Shown piece by piece: positions 8,097 to 15,917 of a stretch of DNA of 37,081 bases. The stretch's first letter is position 1. Each line of letters begins with the position of its first letter. The notes under the pieces were generated by a model. It did not search any database, was not told where the DNA came from, and saw only the letters and a list, made by a program, of their open reading frames with translations. The stretch comes from Pseudomonas sp. UMAB-08 (GTDB lineage Bacteria > Pseudomonadota > Gammaproteobacteria > Pseudomonadales > Pseudomonadaceae): the NCBI RefSeq assembly GCF_900095225.1, contig NZ_LT607428.1, forward strand, positions 1-37,081, given 5' to 3'. Both the position numbers and the translations under genes were made by a program.

Positions 8097-10421
8097 TTAA
8101 TTCAACCAGCCCTTGACCCAATCCATCACCGCATCGGCCGGTGCTGGATTGACACCGCCACAGGCTGCGCCGGGTGCCGGTTCACTGCCGCGAATATACG
8201 GCATCTGGACCGCATTCGGGCAGGTCGAATCGGAGCCTTGACCTGTACTGGCATTGATCCAGACCTGAACCACATTGTCCGGCTGCGGCATATCCAATGG
8301 AAGTGGGTCTGCCTTGCGCATGAAGCTTGTCCAAATCTGCAACGCGCCAGTAGCACCGGTAAACGGAGTCTTGCCGTTATCATCGCGGCCCAGCCAGACG
8401 ACAGCCAGCAAGTCCTGACTGAAACCCGCGAACCAACTGTCACGCGAGTCGTTGCTGGTGCCTGTTTTGCCCGCCAGATTCAGAGAGCTCGGCAGTTGGC
8501 TGTAGACCGACTTACCCGTGCCTTCGCGCATGACACGCTGCATCGCGTTCTGTACCAGATAAATCGAGCCCGGATCGAAACGCTGCTGAATCTGGAACGG
8601 ATAACGCTTGAGCGGCTCGCCCTCGGCAGTCAGTACGCTGCGGATACCGCGCATCGGCGTATTGAAGCCACCGTTGGCAATGGTCTGGTACATGGTCGCC
8701 ACTTCCATCGGACTGAGCCCGCCCGCGCCCAGCAACATCGACGGATACGCAGGCCATTCACGGGTTACACCCAACTTGGCTAAGGTTTTGAACACATTCG
8801 GTACACCCAGTTCAAGCCCCAGTTTGGCCGTGGACAAGTTGTAGGAATGCGCCAACCCCTGGTACAGGAAAATGTTCCCGTGAGCTTTACGGTCGTAGTT
8901 CTGAGGCTTCCATATCTGACCGTCCGCGCCCTTGACCGAGAACGGTTCGTCAGCCACCCAACTGGTCAGCGTGTACTGGCTTGGGCGCTCGAGGGCCGTG
9001 AGATAGATGGCCGGTTTGACCAGCGACCCAATCGGGCGCACAGCATCAATTGCCCGGTTGAACCCGGCATACCCTGCCTGACGGCTACCGACCAACGCCT
9101 GGACTTCGCCGGTTTCCGGATTGGTCACGACCATCGCCGCTTCCACATCCTCGGAACCCTTGCGACCCGCCAACTTCTTGAATGTTTCGTTGACCGCAGC
9201 CTCAGACTTCATCTGCAGGATCGGATCAAAACTGGTGAAGATGCGCAGACCTTCTTCGGTCAAGTCTTCGTCGCGATAGTCTTCACGCAACTGACGCTTG
9301 ACCAAGTCCAGAAAACCGGGAAACGAGCTGTCCGCCAGGCTGCCAGTCTTGGTCACGCCCAGCGGCATCTTCTTGGCCGCAGCGACGACTTCCGGCGTTG
9401 CCACGCCCTGCTGCTCCAGAAGGTCGAGCACCAGGTTGCGGCGCTCCAGCGCGCGCTCGGGATAGCGGCGCGGGTTGTAATAGGACGGGCCTTTAACCAT
9501 GCCGACCAACAGCGCTACCTGATGCAGCTTGAGTTCGGACAGCGGCTGGCTGAAGAAATACTGGCTGGAAAGACCGAAACCGTGGACCGCTCGTTGCCCG
9601 TCCTGCCCGAGGAAGACCTCGTTGAGGTAAGCCTCGAGAATTTCCTGCTTGCTGTAGTGCGCCTCCAGCAGCAGGGCCATCATGGCTTCGTTCAGTTTCC
9701 GGTTAAGGCTGCGCTCATTGCTCAGGTAGAAGTTCTTGACCAACTGCTGGGTCAGCGTACTGCCGCCCTGACGCATCTGCCCGGCAGACGCATTGACCCA
9801 GAACGCCCGGGCAATCGACTTGGGCGACACACCGAAGTGGTGATAGAAATCCCTGTCTTCGACCGTGATCAGGGTATCGAGCAAATATGGCGGCGCCTGA
9901 TCGATCTTGATCAGGATGCGGTCTTCGAGATTTTTCGGGTAAAGCCCGCCGATCAATAACGGCTCAAGCCGCGCAACCGACAATTTCGAACCATCGGTCG
10001 CCGATAACCCGGCCACATAATCGCCCGAAAAACGCACGCTGACTTGCTGTGCCGGGTCCGTGCCTTCATAGAACTGGAAACCACGGGTATTGAGATCGAC
10101 CCTGGTACCACTCACTGCGGCCGCGCCCGGCCCATTGGCGACGCTTTCACGGCGGTAACCCAAGGCATCGAGTTCAGTCAGGAAGTCGACCTGAGAAAGC
10201 TTTTGTCCGACGAACAGCTCCAGCGGGCGGGCGTAAACCTTGGCCGGAATCGTCCAACGCTTGCCAGAAAACTTTTCCTGGACGATAGCGTCGAGATAAA
10301 CCGCAAAGCCGGCGAGCACGACAAGGCCAACCAGTCCGAGCTTCAAAGCCCAGCCAAACCAGGTGCGAAGACCGCCAGAGGCGCGTTTTTTGGGGGTACG
10401 GGGAGTGCGGGTACGAGTCAT
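8097..10421 (-). CDS. mrcB: Penicillin-binding protein 1B, bifunctional glycosyltransferase/transpeptidase
   Basis: Class A PBP that polymerises lipid II and cross-links peptidoglycan at the inner-membrane outer face. The 774-residue protein has a short basic cytoplasmic tail, one membrane anchor (about 25-45) and a UB2H-like region. The GT51 domain has catalytic E188 in VEDRDFYHHFG and the motif RQGGSTLTQQLVKN (217-230). The transpeptidase domain has SxxK (S466-K469), SYN (526-528) and KTG (652-654). All key residues are present, and the length suits the PBP1B group. It leads a run with the TPR lipoprotein and the YqcC-like gene. The start has no visible Shine-Dalgarno (see findings). Also called ponB. 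Confidence 0.96.
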   Translation of the reverse strand: MTRTRTPRTPKKRASGGLRTWFGWALKLGLVGLVVLAGFAVYLDAIVQEKFSGKRWTIPAKVYARPLELFVGQKLSQVDFLTELDALGYRRESVANGPGAAAVSGTRVDLNTRGFQFYEGTDPAQQVSVRFSGDYVAGLSATDGSKLSVARLEPLLIGGLYPKNLEDRILIKIDQAPPYLLDTLITVEDRDFYHHFGVSPKSIARAFWVNASAGQMRQGGSTLTQQLVKNFYLSNERSLNRKLNEAMMALLLEAHYSKQEILEAYLNEVFLGQDGQRAVHGFGLSSQYFFSQPLSELKLHQVALLVGMVKGPSYYNPRRYPERALERRNLVLDLLEQQGVATPEVVAAAKKMPLGVTKTGSLADSSFPGFLDLVKRQLREDYRDEDLTEEGLRIFTSFDPILQMKSEAAVNETFKKLAGRKGSEDVEAAMVVTNPETGEVQALVGSRQAGYAGFNRAIDAVRPIGSLVKPAIYLTALERPSQYTLTSWVADEPFSVKGADGQIWKPQNYDRKAHGNIFLYQGLAHSYNLSTAKLGLELGVPNVFKTLAKLGVTREWPAYPSMLLGAGGLSPMEVATMYQTIANGGFNTPMRGIRSVLTAEGEPLKRYPFQIQQRFDPGSIYLVQNAMQRVMREGTGKSVYSQLPSSLNLAGKTGTSNDSRDSWFAGFSQDLLAVVWLGRDDNGKTPFTGATGALQIWTSFMRKADPLPLDMPQPDNVVQVWINASTGQGSDSTCPNAVQMPYIRGSEPAPGAACGGVNPAPADAVMDWVKGWLN

Positions 10422-10429
10422 GGCGGCGG

Positions 10430-10435
10430 ATTATA
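10430..10435 (-). promoter_or_regulatory. -10 box abutting the mrcB start codon
   Basis: A perfect TATAAT on the minus strand ends only 8 nt before the mrcB ATG (10421), so a transcript from it would begin at or just before the start codon. The -35 region is weak. No Shine-Dalgarno is seen between the box and the ATG. Confidence 0.45.
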
Positions 10436-10473
10436 CGCACTTTATTCACGACCGACAGGCGCCCTCTGGCGGT

Positions 10474-10501
10474 TTGCAGCGCAGCCATGAATCGCCATAA
10501 T
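10474..10501 (+). promoter_or_regulatory. Putative sigma-70 promoter of the kinase-like gene
   Basis: A -35-like TTGCAG (10474-10479), a 16-bp spacer and CATAAT (10496-10501) give a start about 30 nt upstream of the GTG at 10538. The -10 box matches 5 of 6 positions; the -35 box is weaker. Confidence 0.4.
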
Positions 10502-10537
10502 GGCTGCCTTGATTTTCAACCCCTTTAAGGATCGCCT

Positions 10538-12082
10538 GTGAGCCAGTCCCTGATTGCCGCGCTGCAAAACCCGGCCCTCTATCCGCATCCGGTAGAAGGT
10601 TTCCAGGTCATTGAGACGCACATCTCGTGGGTGCTGCTCACCGGCCCCTACGCGTACAAAATCAAGAAGCCAGTCAACTTCGGCTTCCTCGATTTCACCA
10701 CCCTGCCGGCCCGCGAGCACTTTTGTCGCGAAGAGCTGCGCCTGAACCAGCGCCTGACTGACGATTTGTACCTGGATGTCTTGCCGATTACCGGCAGCGT
10801 TGAAGCACCGCAATTGGGCGGCGATGGCGAGGTCATTGAGTACGCACTCAAAATGCGCCAGTTCCCGCAAAGCCAGTTGCTCAGCACGCTGCAGGCCAAT
10901 GGCGAATTGACACCGTCGCACATCGACGAAATGGCCAAGCAAATTGCAGAGTTCCACATCAACGCACCGCGCGTTCCGCTGGAACATGCGCTAGGCACAC
11001 CTGAAAGCGTGATGGCGCCGGTTCTGCAAAATTTCGAACAGATCCGTCCATTGATCAGTGAAAAGGCTGACCTGCAGCAGTTGGATGCGCTCCAGGCGTG
11101 GGCTGAATCCAGCTTCGAGCGGCTTAAAGACCTTTTCGTACAGCGCAAGGCTGCAGGTTTCATTCGCGAGTGCCATGGCGATATCCACCTGGGCAATGCC
11201 ACGCTGATCGACGGCAAGGTGGTGATTTTCGACTGCATCGAATTCAACGAGCCCTTCCGCCTGACTGATGTCTATGCCGACATCGCGTTCCTGGCGATGG
11301 ACCTGGAAGACCGCGGCCTGAAATCCCTGTCACGACGCTTCATCAGCCAGTACCTGGAACTGACCGGCGATTATCAGGGTCTGGAGCTGCTGAATTTCTA
11401 CAAAGCCTATCGCGCACTGGTGCGTGCCAAGGTTGCATTGTTCAGCCTGCCAGAGCACGCCGATCCCGTGCAGCGCGCCAGCACCCTGCGCCAATATCGC
11501 AACTACGCCAATCTGGCTGAAAGCTACAGCGCCATCCCATCGCGGTTCCTGGTCATTACCCACGGTGTTTCCGCCGTTGGCAAGAGCCACGTAGCCATGC
11601 GTCTGGTAGAAGCATTGGGCGCGATTCGCTTGCGCTCTGACGTCGAACGTAAACGTCTTTTCGGTAAACACAGCGAGAACGGCGGCATTTATAGCGCTGA
11701 CGCCAGCGTTGCCACCTATACCCACCTGCATCAACTGGCTGACAACGTATTGCGCGCAGGCTTCCCGGTCGTGATTGACGCGACCTACCTCAAGCGCGAA
11801 CAACGCGACGCCGCGGCAAAAGCTGCCGAAGCTTCGGGGGCGCCGTTCCTGATCCTCGATTGCAACGCGCCACAAGCGGTGATCGCGGGTTGGCTGGCGC
11901 AACGTCAGGCGCAAAATGTTGATCCGTCCGACGCGACCATGGAAGTGATTGAAGCTCAGCAAGCCCATCGTGAAGCCTTGGGCGCTGATGAGATTCTGCG
12001 CAGCAAACGCGTCGAGACCAACAACAGCAGCGATCTTGATGGTCTGGTTGCCCATATCCGCCAGCGCCTGCCAGGGCTGTAA
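10538..12082 (+). CDS. Fused aminoglycoside-phosphotransferase-like / P-loop kinase protein
   Basis: Cytoplasmic 514-residue protein with two kinase-type modules. Residues ~1-320 have the APH/choline-kinase fold signature HGDIHLGN (213-220) with the metal-binding Asp at 232 (FDCIEFN). Residues ~335-510 form a P-loop module of the AAA_33/zeta-like type with Walker A GVSAVGKS (343-350) and a downstream RSDVERKRLFG segment. This domain pair is common in proteobacteria, but the substrate is unknown. GTG start with AAGGAT 7 nt upstream. It is transcribed divergently from mrcB and is probably monocistronic. Drug resistance should not be inferred from the APH label. Confidence 0.88.
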   Translation: MSQSLIAALQNPALYPHPVEGFQVIETHISWVLLTGPYAYKIKKPVNFGFLDFTTLPAREHFCREELRLNQRLTDDLYLDVLPITGSVEAPQLGGDGEVIEYALKMRQFPQSQLLSTLQANGELTPSHIDEMAKQIAEFHINAPRVPLEHALGTPESVMAPVLQNFEQIRPLISEKADLQQLDALQAWAESSFERLKDLFVQRKAAGFIRECHGDIHLGNATLIDGKVVIFDCIEFNEPFRLTDVYADIAFLAMDLEDRGLKSLSRRFISQYLELTGDYQGLELLNFYKAYRALVRAKVALFSLPEHADPVQRASTLRQYRNYANLAESYSAIPSRFLVITHGVSAVGKSHVAMRLVEALGAIRLRSDVERKRLFGKHSENGGIYSADASVATYTHLHQLADNVLRAGFPVVIDATYLKREQRDAAAKAAEASGAPFLILDCNAPQAVIAGWLAQRQAQNVDPSDATMEVIEAQQAHREALGADEILRSKRVETNNSSDLDGLVAHIRQRLPGL

Positions 12083-12090
12083 ACGATACT

Positions 12091-12125
12091 TTGTGCCGTG
12101 ACGCAGTTAATGCTTCACGGCACAA
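12091..12125 (+). terminator. Perfect 11-bp inverted repeat after the kinase-like gene
   Basis: TTGTGCCGTGA (12091-12101) pairs with TCACGGCACAA (12115-12125) around a 13-nt loop, 8 nt past the stop. No U-tract follows, so it is an unusual terminator or an mRNA 3'-end stabiliser. The TATACT at 12139-12144 just downstream could be the -10 of the next gene. Confidence 0.45.
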
Positions 12126-12172
12126 AAATAGTGGCACTATACTGGCGTCACAATTCCAACAGGAGATGCCCC

Positions 12173-12517
12173 ATGAGCCAGCCTAAACAGCTCGACTCCC
12201 CGCTCTACGCTCTTCTGCACCAAGACGACATCACGGCTTTCAATGAGCAGAAGCCAAAAACAGGTACCGTCGATCTTGTCGGCGGAGATTTCCGCGGCCT
12301 TGATCTGCGCAGGCTGGACGCCACTGGTGTCGACTTCACCGATGCCTATTTTCGTGCAGCTGATCTACGAGGTGTGGACCTGCGTCACACCGCACTGGAA
12401 GGCGCCAGCCTTGGCCATGCACAGATCTCCGGGACTTTTTTCCCGGTGGAACTGACGGCGGATGAAATTCTGATGTCTGTCAACTTTGGCACCCGGTTGC
12501 GCTACAAAACCAAATGA
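12173..12517 (+). CDS. Pentapeptide-repeat protein
   Basis: A 114-residue cytoplasmic protein with a short central pentapeptide-repeat stretch: consecutive A(D/N)LXX-like units around VDLVGGDFRGLDLRRLDA, VDFTDAYFRAADLRGVDL and TALEGASLGHAQI. This would make a two- to three-coil right-handed quadrilateral helix. The C-terminal LTADEILMSVNFGTRLRYK is conserved in Pseudomonas relatives as far as I recall. An AGGAG site lies 7 nt before ATG 12173. Function unknown; too short for a Qnr-type DNA mimic. A GC-rich hairpin (CCCGCACG/CGTGCGGG, about 12536-12557) after the stop may end the transcript. Confidence 0.8.
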   Translation: MSQPKQLDSPLYALLHQDDITAFNEQKPKTGTVDLVGGDFRGLDLRRLDATGVDFTDAYFRAADLRGVDLRHTALEGASLGHAQISGTFFPVELTADEILMSVNFGTRLRYKTK

Positions 12518-12751
12518 TCGCCCGATAATCTGGCCCCGCACGCTCTATCGTGCGGGCCTGATCGTGCTGCCTGTGTCCCCTACGCAGACCTGCACTCCCT
12601 CCGAACTTGCCCCTGTCGAATGACGCCTTCCCGGGCGAGCTTTAGCCTGCCGGATCAATAGCCCGCGCTTTTGCCACTGCCCGCTACACTCCTTTCAGAT
12701 TTGCTCACACCGCAAACACAGTGCAGTGCTCAGCCATCGCAAGGAGGCACG

Positions 12752-13024
12752 ATGAACGATGAACTGCAACACTTGAAAAACCTCGGCAAGACGTCTGCTC
12801 AATGGCTGCATGCCGTTGGTATTCACAATGCTTCCGACTTGCGTCGGCTAGGCCCTGTGAACGCTTACAAAGCAGTACGCGCTCGAGGTTTTCGGGCATC
12901 GAAAGTGCTGCTTTATGCCATAGAAGGCGCGCTGCTGGACATGCATTGGAATGACATTCCGGTCGAGCGTAAGCAAGCCCTGAACCAGCAATTTGAAGCC
13001 CTTGCGCCGAACCTGAGGCACTAG
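12752..13024 (+). CDS. TfoX C-terminal-domain protein
   Basis: A 90-residue helix-hairpin-helix-like protein matching only the C-terminal domain of TfoX/Sxy (NLGKTSAQWLHAVGIHNASDLRRLGPVNAYKAVRARG). Full-length TfoX regulators of competence carry an additional N-terminal domain that is absent here, so a competence role should not be assumed. It is preceded by a strong AAGGAGG site. It lies just upstream of the prrF promoter on the same strand. The 235 nt between the pentapeptide gene and this one hold only the hairpin near 12536 and nothing else recognisable. Confidence 0.82.
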   Translation: MNDELQHLKNLGKTSAQWLHAVGIHNASDLRRLGPVNAYKAVRARGFRASKVLLYAIEGALLDMHWNDIPVERKQALNQQFEALAPNLRH

Positions 13025-13059
13025 GAGGCAGTCTATTGAAATTAGTTTTGGATCAGGCA

Positions 13060-13087
13060 TTGACACGCTAATGAGAATCGTTATTAT
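13060..13087 (+). promoter_or_regulatory. prrF promoter with overlapping Fur box
   Basis: -35 TTGACA (13060-13065), a 16-bp spacer and -10 TATTAT (13082-13087). A Fur box (13068-13086) fills the spacer and -10 and matches the 19-bp GATAATGATAATCATTATC consensus at 15 of 19 positions by my count. Iron-loaded Fur bound here would block polymerase, so the sRNA should be made under iron limitation. Confidence 0.9.
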
Positions 13088-13094
13088 TGGCGGC

Positions 13095-13207
13095 AACTGG
13101 TCGCGAGACTGGTCGATGGTTTGAAAGACCAGTGGTTCGGACTCTCAGATTATCTCCTCATCAGGCTAATCACGGTTATTGACCCGGCTTTTTGCCGGGT
13201 CTTTTTT
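13095..13207 (+). ncRNA. prrF: PrrF iron-responsive small RNA
   Basis: Hfq-dependent sRNA that spares iron by repressing mRNAs of iron-containing proteins. The transcript should start at AACTGGTCGCGAG, the family 5' end. It contains the hallmark unstructured antisense core (13144-13174, TCAGATTATCTCCTCATCAG and on) and ends in a terminator with stem GACCCGGC/GCCGGGTC and seven Ts (13181-13207). The region between the 5' hairpin and the core differs from what I remember of P. aeruginosa PrrF1, as expected between species. Only one copy is present here; P. aeruginosa has two in tandem. Confidence 0.93.
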
Positions 13208-13239
13208 TGCCTGTATGAAAGCTCCTCTATCACACTCGG

Positions 13240-14010
13240 CTAGTGCCCTGGCGCCAGCACGCCTAGCCGGGTCAGTACGTCGTCGAGCAGACTCGAAGCC
13301 CCTAGCCGCACACGATTAACGTTGACCCAATGCGGGCCGAAGCGGGCGCGGGCCAGATCGAGATAGAGCCGTGCATCCTCGAACGTGCGAATCCCGCCTG
13401 CTGCTTTGATTCCGGCCTGCCCGCCTGTCTCGGCAATCACCTCCAATATGATGCGCCCGGCCTGGGGCGTGGCATTGACGACGACTTTTCCAGAACTGGT
13501 CTCAATGAAATCAGCCCCCGCCGCCAGAACGTCAACACAGGCCTTACGGATGATCTGCGGGTCTTTCAATTCACCGGTTTCCAGAATGACCTTGAGCACC
13601 GCCCGTTCGCCACACGTCGTTTTGCACGCTGCAACCAGGTCCATCGCCGCTTGCTGATCGCCGGTCAACAGGGTGCGATACGGGTACATCAGATCAATCT
13701 CATCGGCACCGGAGGCCAGAGCGGCCCTGGTTTCAGAAACAGCAGACTGGATGTTGAGCCCGCCGTACGGGAAGTTGGCGACGGCGGCGACGCGCACCGT
13801 CTCAGCGTGCAATTCATCCAGGGTACGCCGCGCCAATTGCACAAAACGCGGATAGACACACACTGCGGCGACCATCCCCACGGGCGTTAGCGCTCGCTGG
13901 CAAAGGGCGATAATCCGCGCCTCTGTGTCATCGACGTTGAGCAGGGTCAGATCAAGCAATCCGATCACTTGACGCGCCAACTGCTCATCCTGCGGAGTCA
14001 TTTCGTTCAT
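13240..14010 (-). CDS. deoC: Deoxyribose-phosphate aldolase
   Basis: Cleaves 2-deoxyribose 5-phosphate to acetaldehyde and glyceraldehyde 3-phosphate in deoxynucleoside catabolism. The 256-residue TIM-barrel keeps the expected residues. D106 is in DEIDLMYPY, K140 in VLKVILETGEL, the Schiff-base lysine K175 in ETSSGKVVVNAT and the second active lysine K202 in GIKAAGGIRT. ATG 14010 fits the family; an upstream TTG extension (14031) is unlikely. No other deo genes are adjacent. It sits between prrF and phuW, an interval that is directly contiguous in P. aeruginosa. Confidence 0.92.
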   Translation of the reverse strand: MNEMTPQDEQLARQVIGLLDLTLLNVDDTEARIIALCQRALTPVGMVAAVCVYPRFVQLARRTLDELHAETVRVAAVANFPYGGLNIQSAVSETRAALASGADEIDLMYPYRTLLTGDQQAAMDLVAACKTTCGERAVLKVILETGELKDPQIIRKACVDVLAAGADFIETSSGKVVVNATPQAGRIILEVIAETGGQAGIKAAGGIRTFEDARLYLDLARARFGPHWVNVNRVRLGASSLLDDVLTRLGVLAPGH

Positions 14011-14155
14011 TCTGTCCTGTCCCTTACACAACAGTCAGAACAATAAACGAGGCCGATGCTCCAGGCTCGATCAAGCGTCGAACAGGGACATGGACTACAC
14101 AACTAAGGGAAGAGTCCGAATCAAGACGTGCCCAGGCGTGCGATGAAAACGATGA

Positions 14156-15073
14156 TCAAGGTTTTTTAGGCTGGGCCCGCCATTGTGCGCAGTAATCCTG
14201 TTCAGGCAATGCCGGGGTGTACCAGACGTAATCGGCAGCCCCTTGTGACACCGGCGTGCCGACTTGCGCCAGAAGCAGCACAACGGTGCCTTGGCTGACA
14301 CCCAGATCCAGAAGGTGCGTGGGCACACCGATGTCCTTGCGCGCATGGTAAGTGCCGGCAAACAGTAGCGCGGGCGAAGGTGCGTCGAGCAGACTCTGGG
14401 CCATGCGCCGGTCTCGCTGCTGCTGAACCGCGAGCATCGCAGGCATGTGTTCTTCCGGCAGCAATCCGCAATGGGATTCACGAATCTGATTCAGCAATTG
14501 CTCGCGCACTGCCGGAGCGGTCGAATGCACGCCGGTCAGCGTCGGTGCTTGCGTGTAGATCGCCGTGACGTCGCTGGCATCCAGGTTCGCCGACAATAAT
14601 GGATAGGGCTGTCCCAGCGCATAGCGCACGACAGGCCCGTAAAGAGCCCAGTCCCAGCCCTTTTGCCACGCCAAAGCGGCTGGCAGATCATCAGGAATAT
14701 CCGACTTTCTGACCTCCGCCTGGGCCGCATCAACCTTCGTCTGCTGGTCAGGGGTGAGCATTTCCAACAGCAGGCTGCCTTGCGCACGCTGATCGGCCAG
14801 TACCTGCAAAAGCCATAGCTGCAACGCATGATGATCGGGGTTGTCGTGCTGCTCGCCGACCAGGACCCTCGGCGCCTGCGCTAAACGCTCAACCAGTTGC
14901 TGCGGCGTCAGTTCCCGGCCGCTGCTCAGATCACGGATCACCCCGACATCCGCCTGCTCATGCCCAGACGGGCTTTGCCAGGCCGGTACCTTTCGTACGG
15001 GGGGCGTGGTTTGGCAAGCACTCAGCGTACCCAGTAACCCGGCAAGCAACATAATCAAGAGCAAACGAAGCAT
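14156..15073 (-). CDS. phuW: ChaN-family lipoprotein of the heme-uptake cluster (PhuW)
   Basis: Predicted outer- or inner-membrane lipoprotein of 305 residues with lipobox LSAC (Cys20). The following ChaN/EreA-like domain, which in characterised members binds heme or iron, includes LVGEQHDNPDHHALQLWLL and the C-terminal FAGTYHARKDIGVP. It starts 12 nt after the phuV stop, so it is the last gene of a phuU-phuV-phuW operon. In P. aeruginosa phuW has the same position at the 3' end of phuSTUVW. The heme role here is inferred from family and neighbours. Confidence 0.85.
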   Translation of the reverse strand: MLRLLLIMLLAGLLGTLSACQTTPPVRKVPAWQSPSGHEQADVGVIRDLSSGRELTPQQLVERLAQAPRVLVGEQHDNPDHHALQLWLLQVLADQRAQGSLLLEMLTPDQQTKVDAAQAEVRKSDIPDDLPAALAWQKGWDWALYGPVVRYALGQPYPLLSANLDASDVTAIYTQAPTLTGVHSTAPAVREQLLNQIRESHCGLLPEEHMPAMLAVQQQRDRRMAQSLLDAPSPALLFAGTYHARKDIGVPTHLLDLGVSQGTVVLLLAQVGTPVSQGAADYVWYTPALPEQDYCAQWRAQPKKP

Positions 15074-15085
15074 CAGGCCTGCCTT

Positions 15086-15853
15086 TTATCGCGCGATGAT
15101 CAGAGGATGGCCGCGCTCAGGGTGAGCTTGCACCAATACCTCCAGGCCAAAGACCGCCTTGAGGGGCTCAGGCTGGAGAACGACGGCGGGGCTGCCCAGC
15201 GAATGGGCATGACCGCTCGCCAACAACAGTAAACGATCACAGTAGCGCGCAGCCAGATTCAAATCGTGCAGGATGACCATCACCGCCGCCCCGCGATCGG
15301 CAAACTCGCGGACCGCTTGCAGGGTGGTGTGCTGGTGAAGCGGGTCGAGCATCGAGGTGGGCTCATCGAGCAATAACGTCTGACCACTTTCACCCGGCCA
15401 TAGCTGTGCCAGCACCCGCGCCAAGTGAACGCGCTGGCGTTCGCCACCGGACAACGCCATATAACTGCGCCCCTGTAGATGTGCCGCGTCCGCAGCGATC
15501 AAGGCGGCACGAATGACCTCTGCGTCGCGCACCCGGCCACTGTCATGGGGCAAGCGCCCCATCGCCACCACCTCCTCCACCCTGAAAGAAAAACTCAAGG
15601 TCGAGCTTTGCGGCAGTACCGCCAAACGCTGCGCCCGCTCCGGACCGCCCCAGTCGGCCAACCTTTTTTGATCCAGCCAAACCTGTCCCTGAGCGGCTTT
15701 CAGCTCACCGCACAACGCCCCCAGCAAGGTACTTTTGCCGGCGCCGTTGGGGCCCAGTACGCCGAGAATCTCACCTGGGCGAAGGTCCAGTGTGATGTCC
15801 GTCAACACCGTTTTTGTACCGCGTTGAATGTGCAGGTTTTCACTGCGCAGCAT
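15086..15853 (-). CDS. phuV: Heme ABC transporter ATP-binding protein
   Basis: Cytoplasmic ATPase of a FecCD-type importer (HmuV/PhuV). In the 255-residue protein Walker A is GPNGAGKST (34-42), a Q-loop lies near 81, the signature is LSGGERQR (134-141) and Walker B is LLLDEPT (160-166). All catalytic motifs are intact. The start at 15853 (MLRSENLHIQRG) has GAGGGC about 8 nt upstream; the longer open frame to 15943 overlaps phuU and has no support. BtuD- or FecE-like substrates are possible from the ATPase alone; adjacency to phuW favours heme. Confidence 0.9.
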   Translation of the reverse strand: MLRSENLHIQRGTKTVLTDITLDLRPGEILGVLGPNGAGKSTLLGALCGELKAAQGQVWLDQKRLADWGGPERAQRLAVLPQSSTLSFSFRVEEVVAMGRLPHDSGRVRDAEVIRAALIAADAAHLQGRSYMALSGGERQRVHLARVLAQLWPGESGQTLLLDEPTSMLDPLHQHTTLQAVREFADRGAAVMVILHDLNLAARYCDRLLLLASGHAHSLGSPAVVLQPEPLKAVFGLEVLVQAHPERGHPLIIAR

Positions 15854-15878
15854 CAGGTGCGCCCTCGTAACGGCATCA

Positions 15879-15917
15879 GGTACGCCCACGTACTTTTCAT
15901 AAGGTACGCCCACGTAC
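15879..15917. repeat. 15-bp direct repeat at the phuU-phuV junction
   Basis: GGTACGCCCACGTAC occurs at 15879-15893 and 15903-15917, 24 bp apart. Each copy can fold on GTACG/CGTAC. The right copy encodes the last residues of phuU (VRGRT); the left copy lies after its stop. Confidence 0.85.

Noticed and set aside
10538..12082. Aminoglycoside resistance gene
   Set aside because: Only the phosphotransferase fold motif is shared; the fusion to a P-loop module and the core-genome setting point to a housekeeping protein of unknown substrate.
12752..13024. Competence regulator TfoX
   Set aside because: Only the C-terminal domain is present, which does not support a Sxy/TfoX regulator function.
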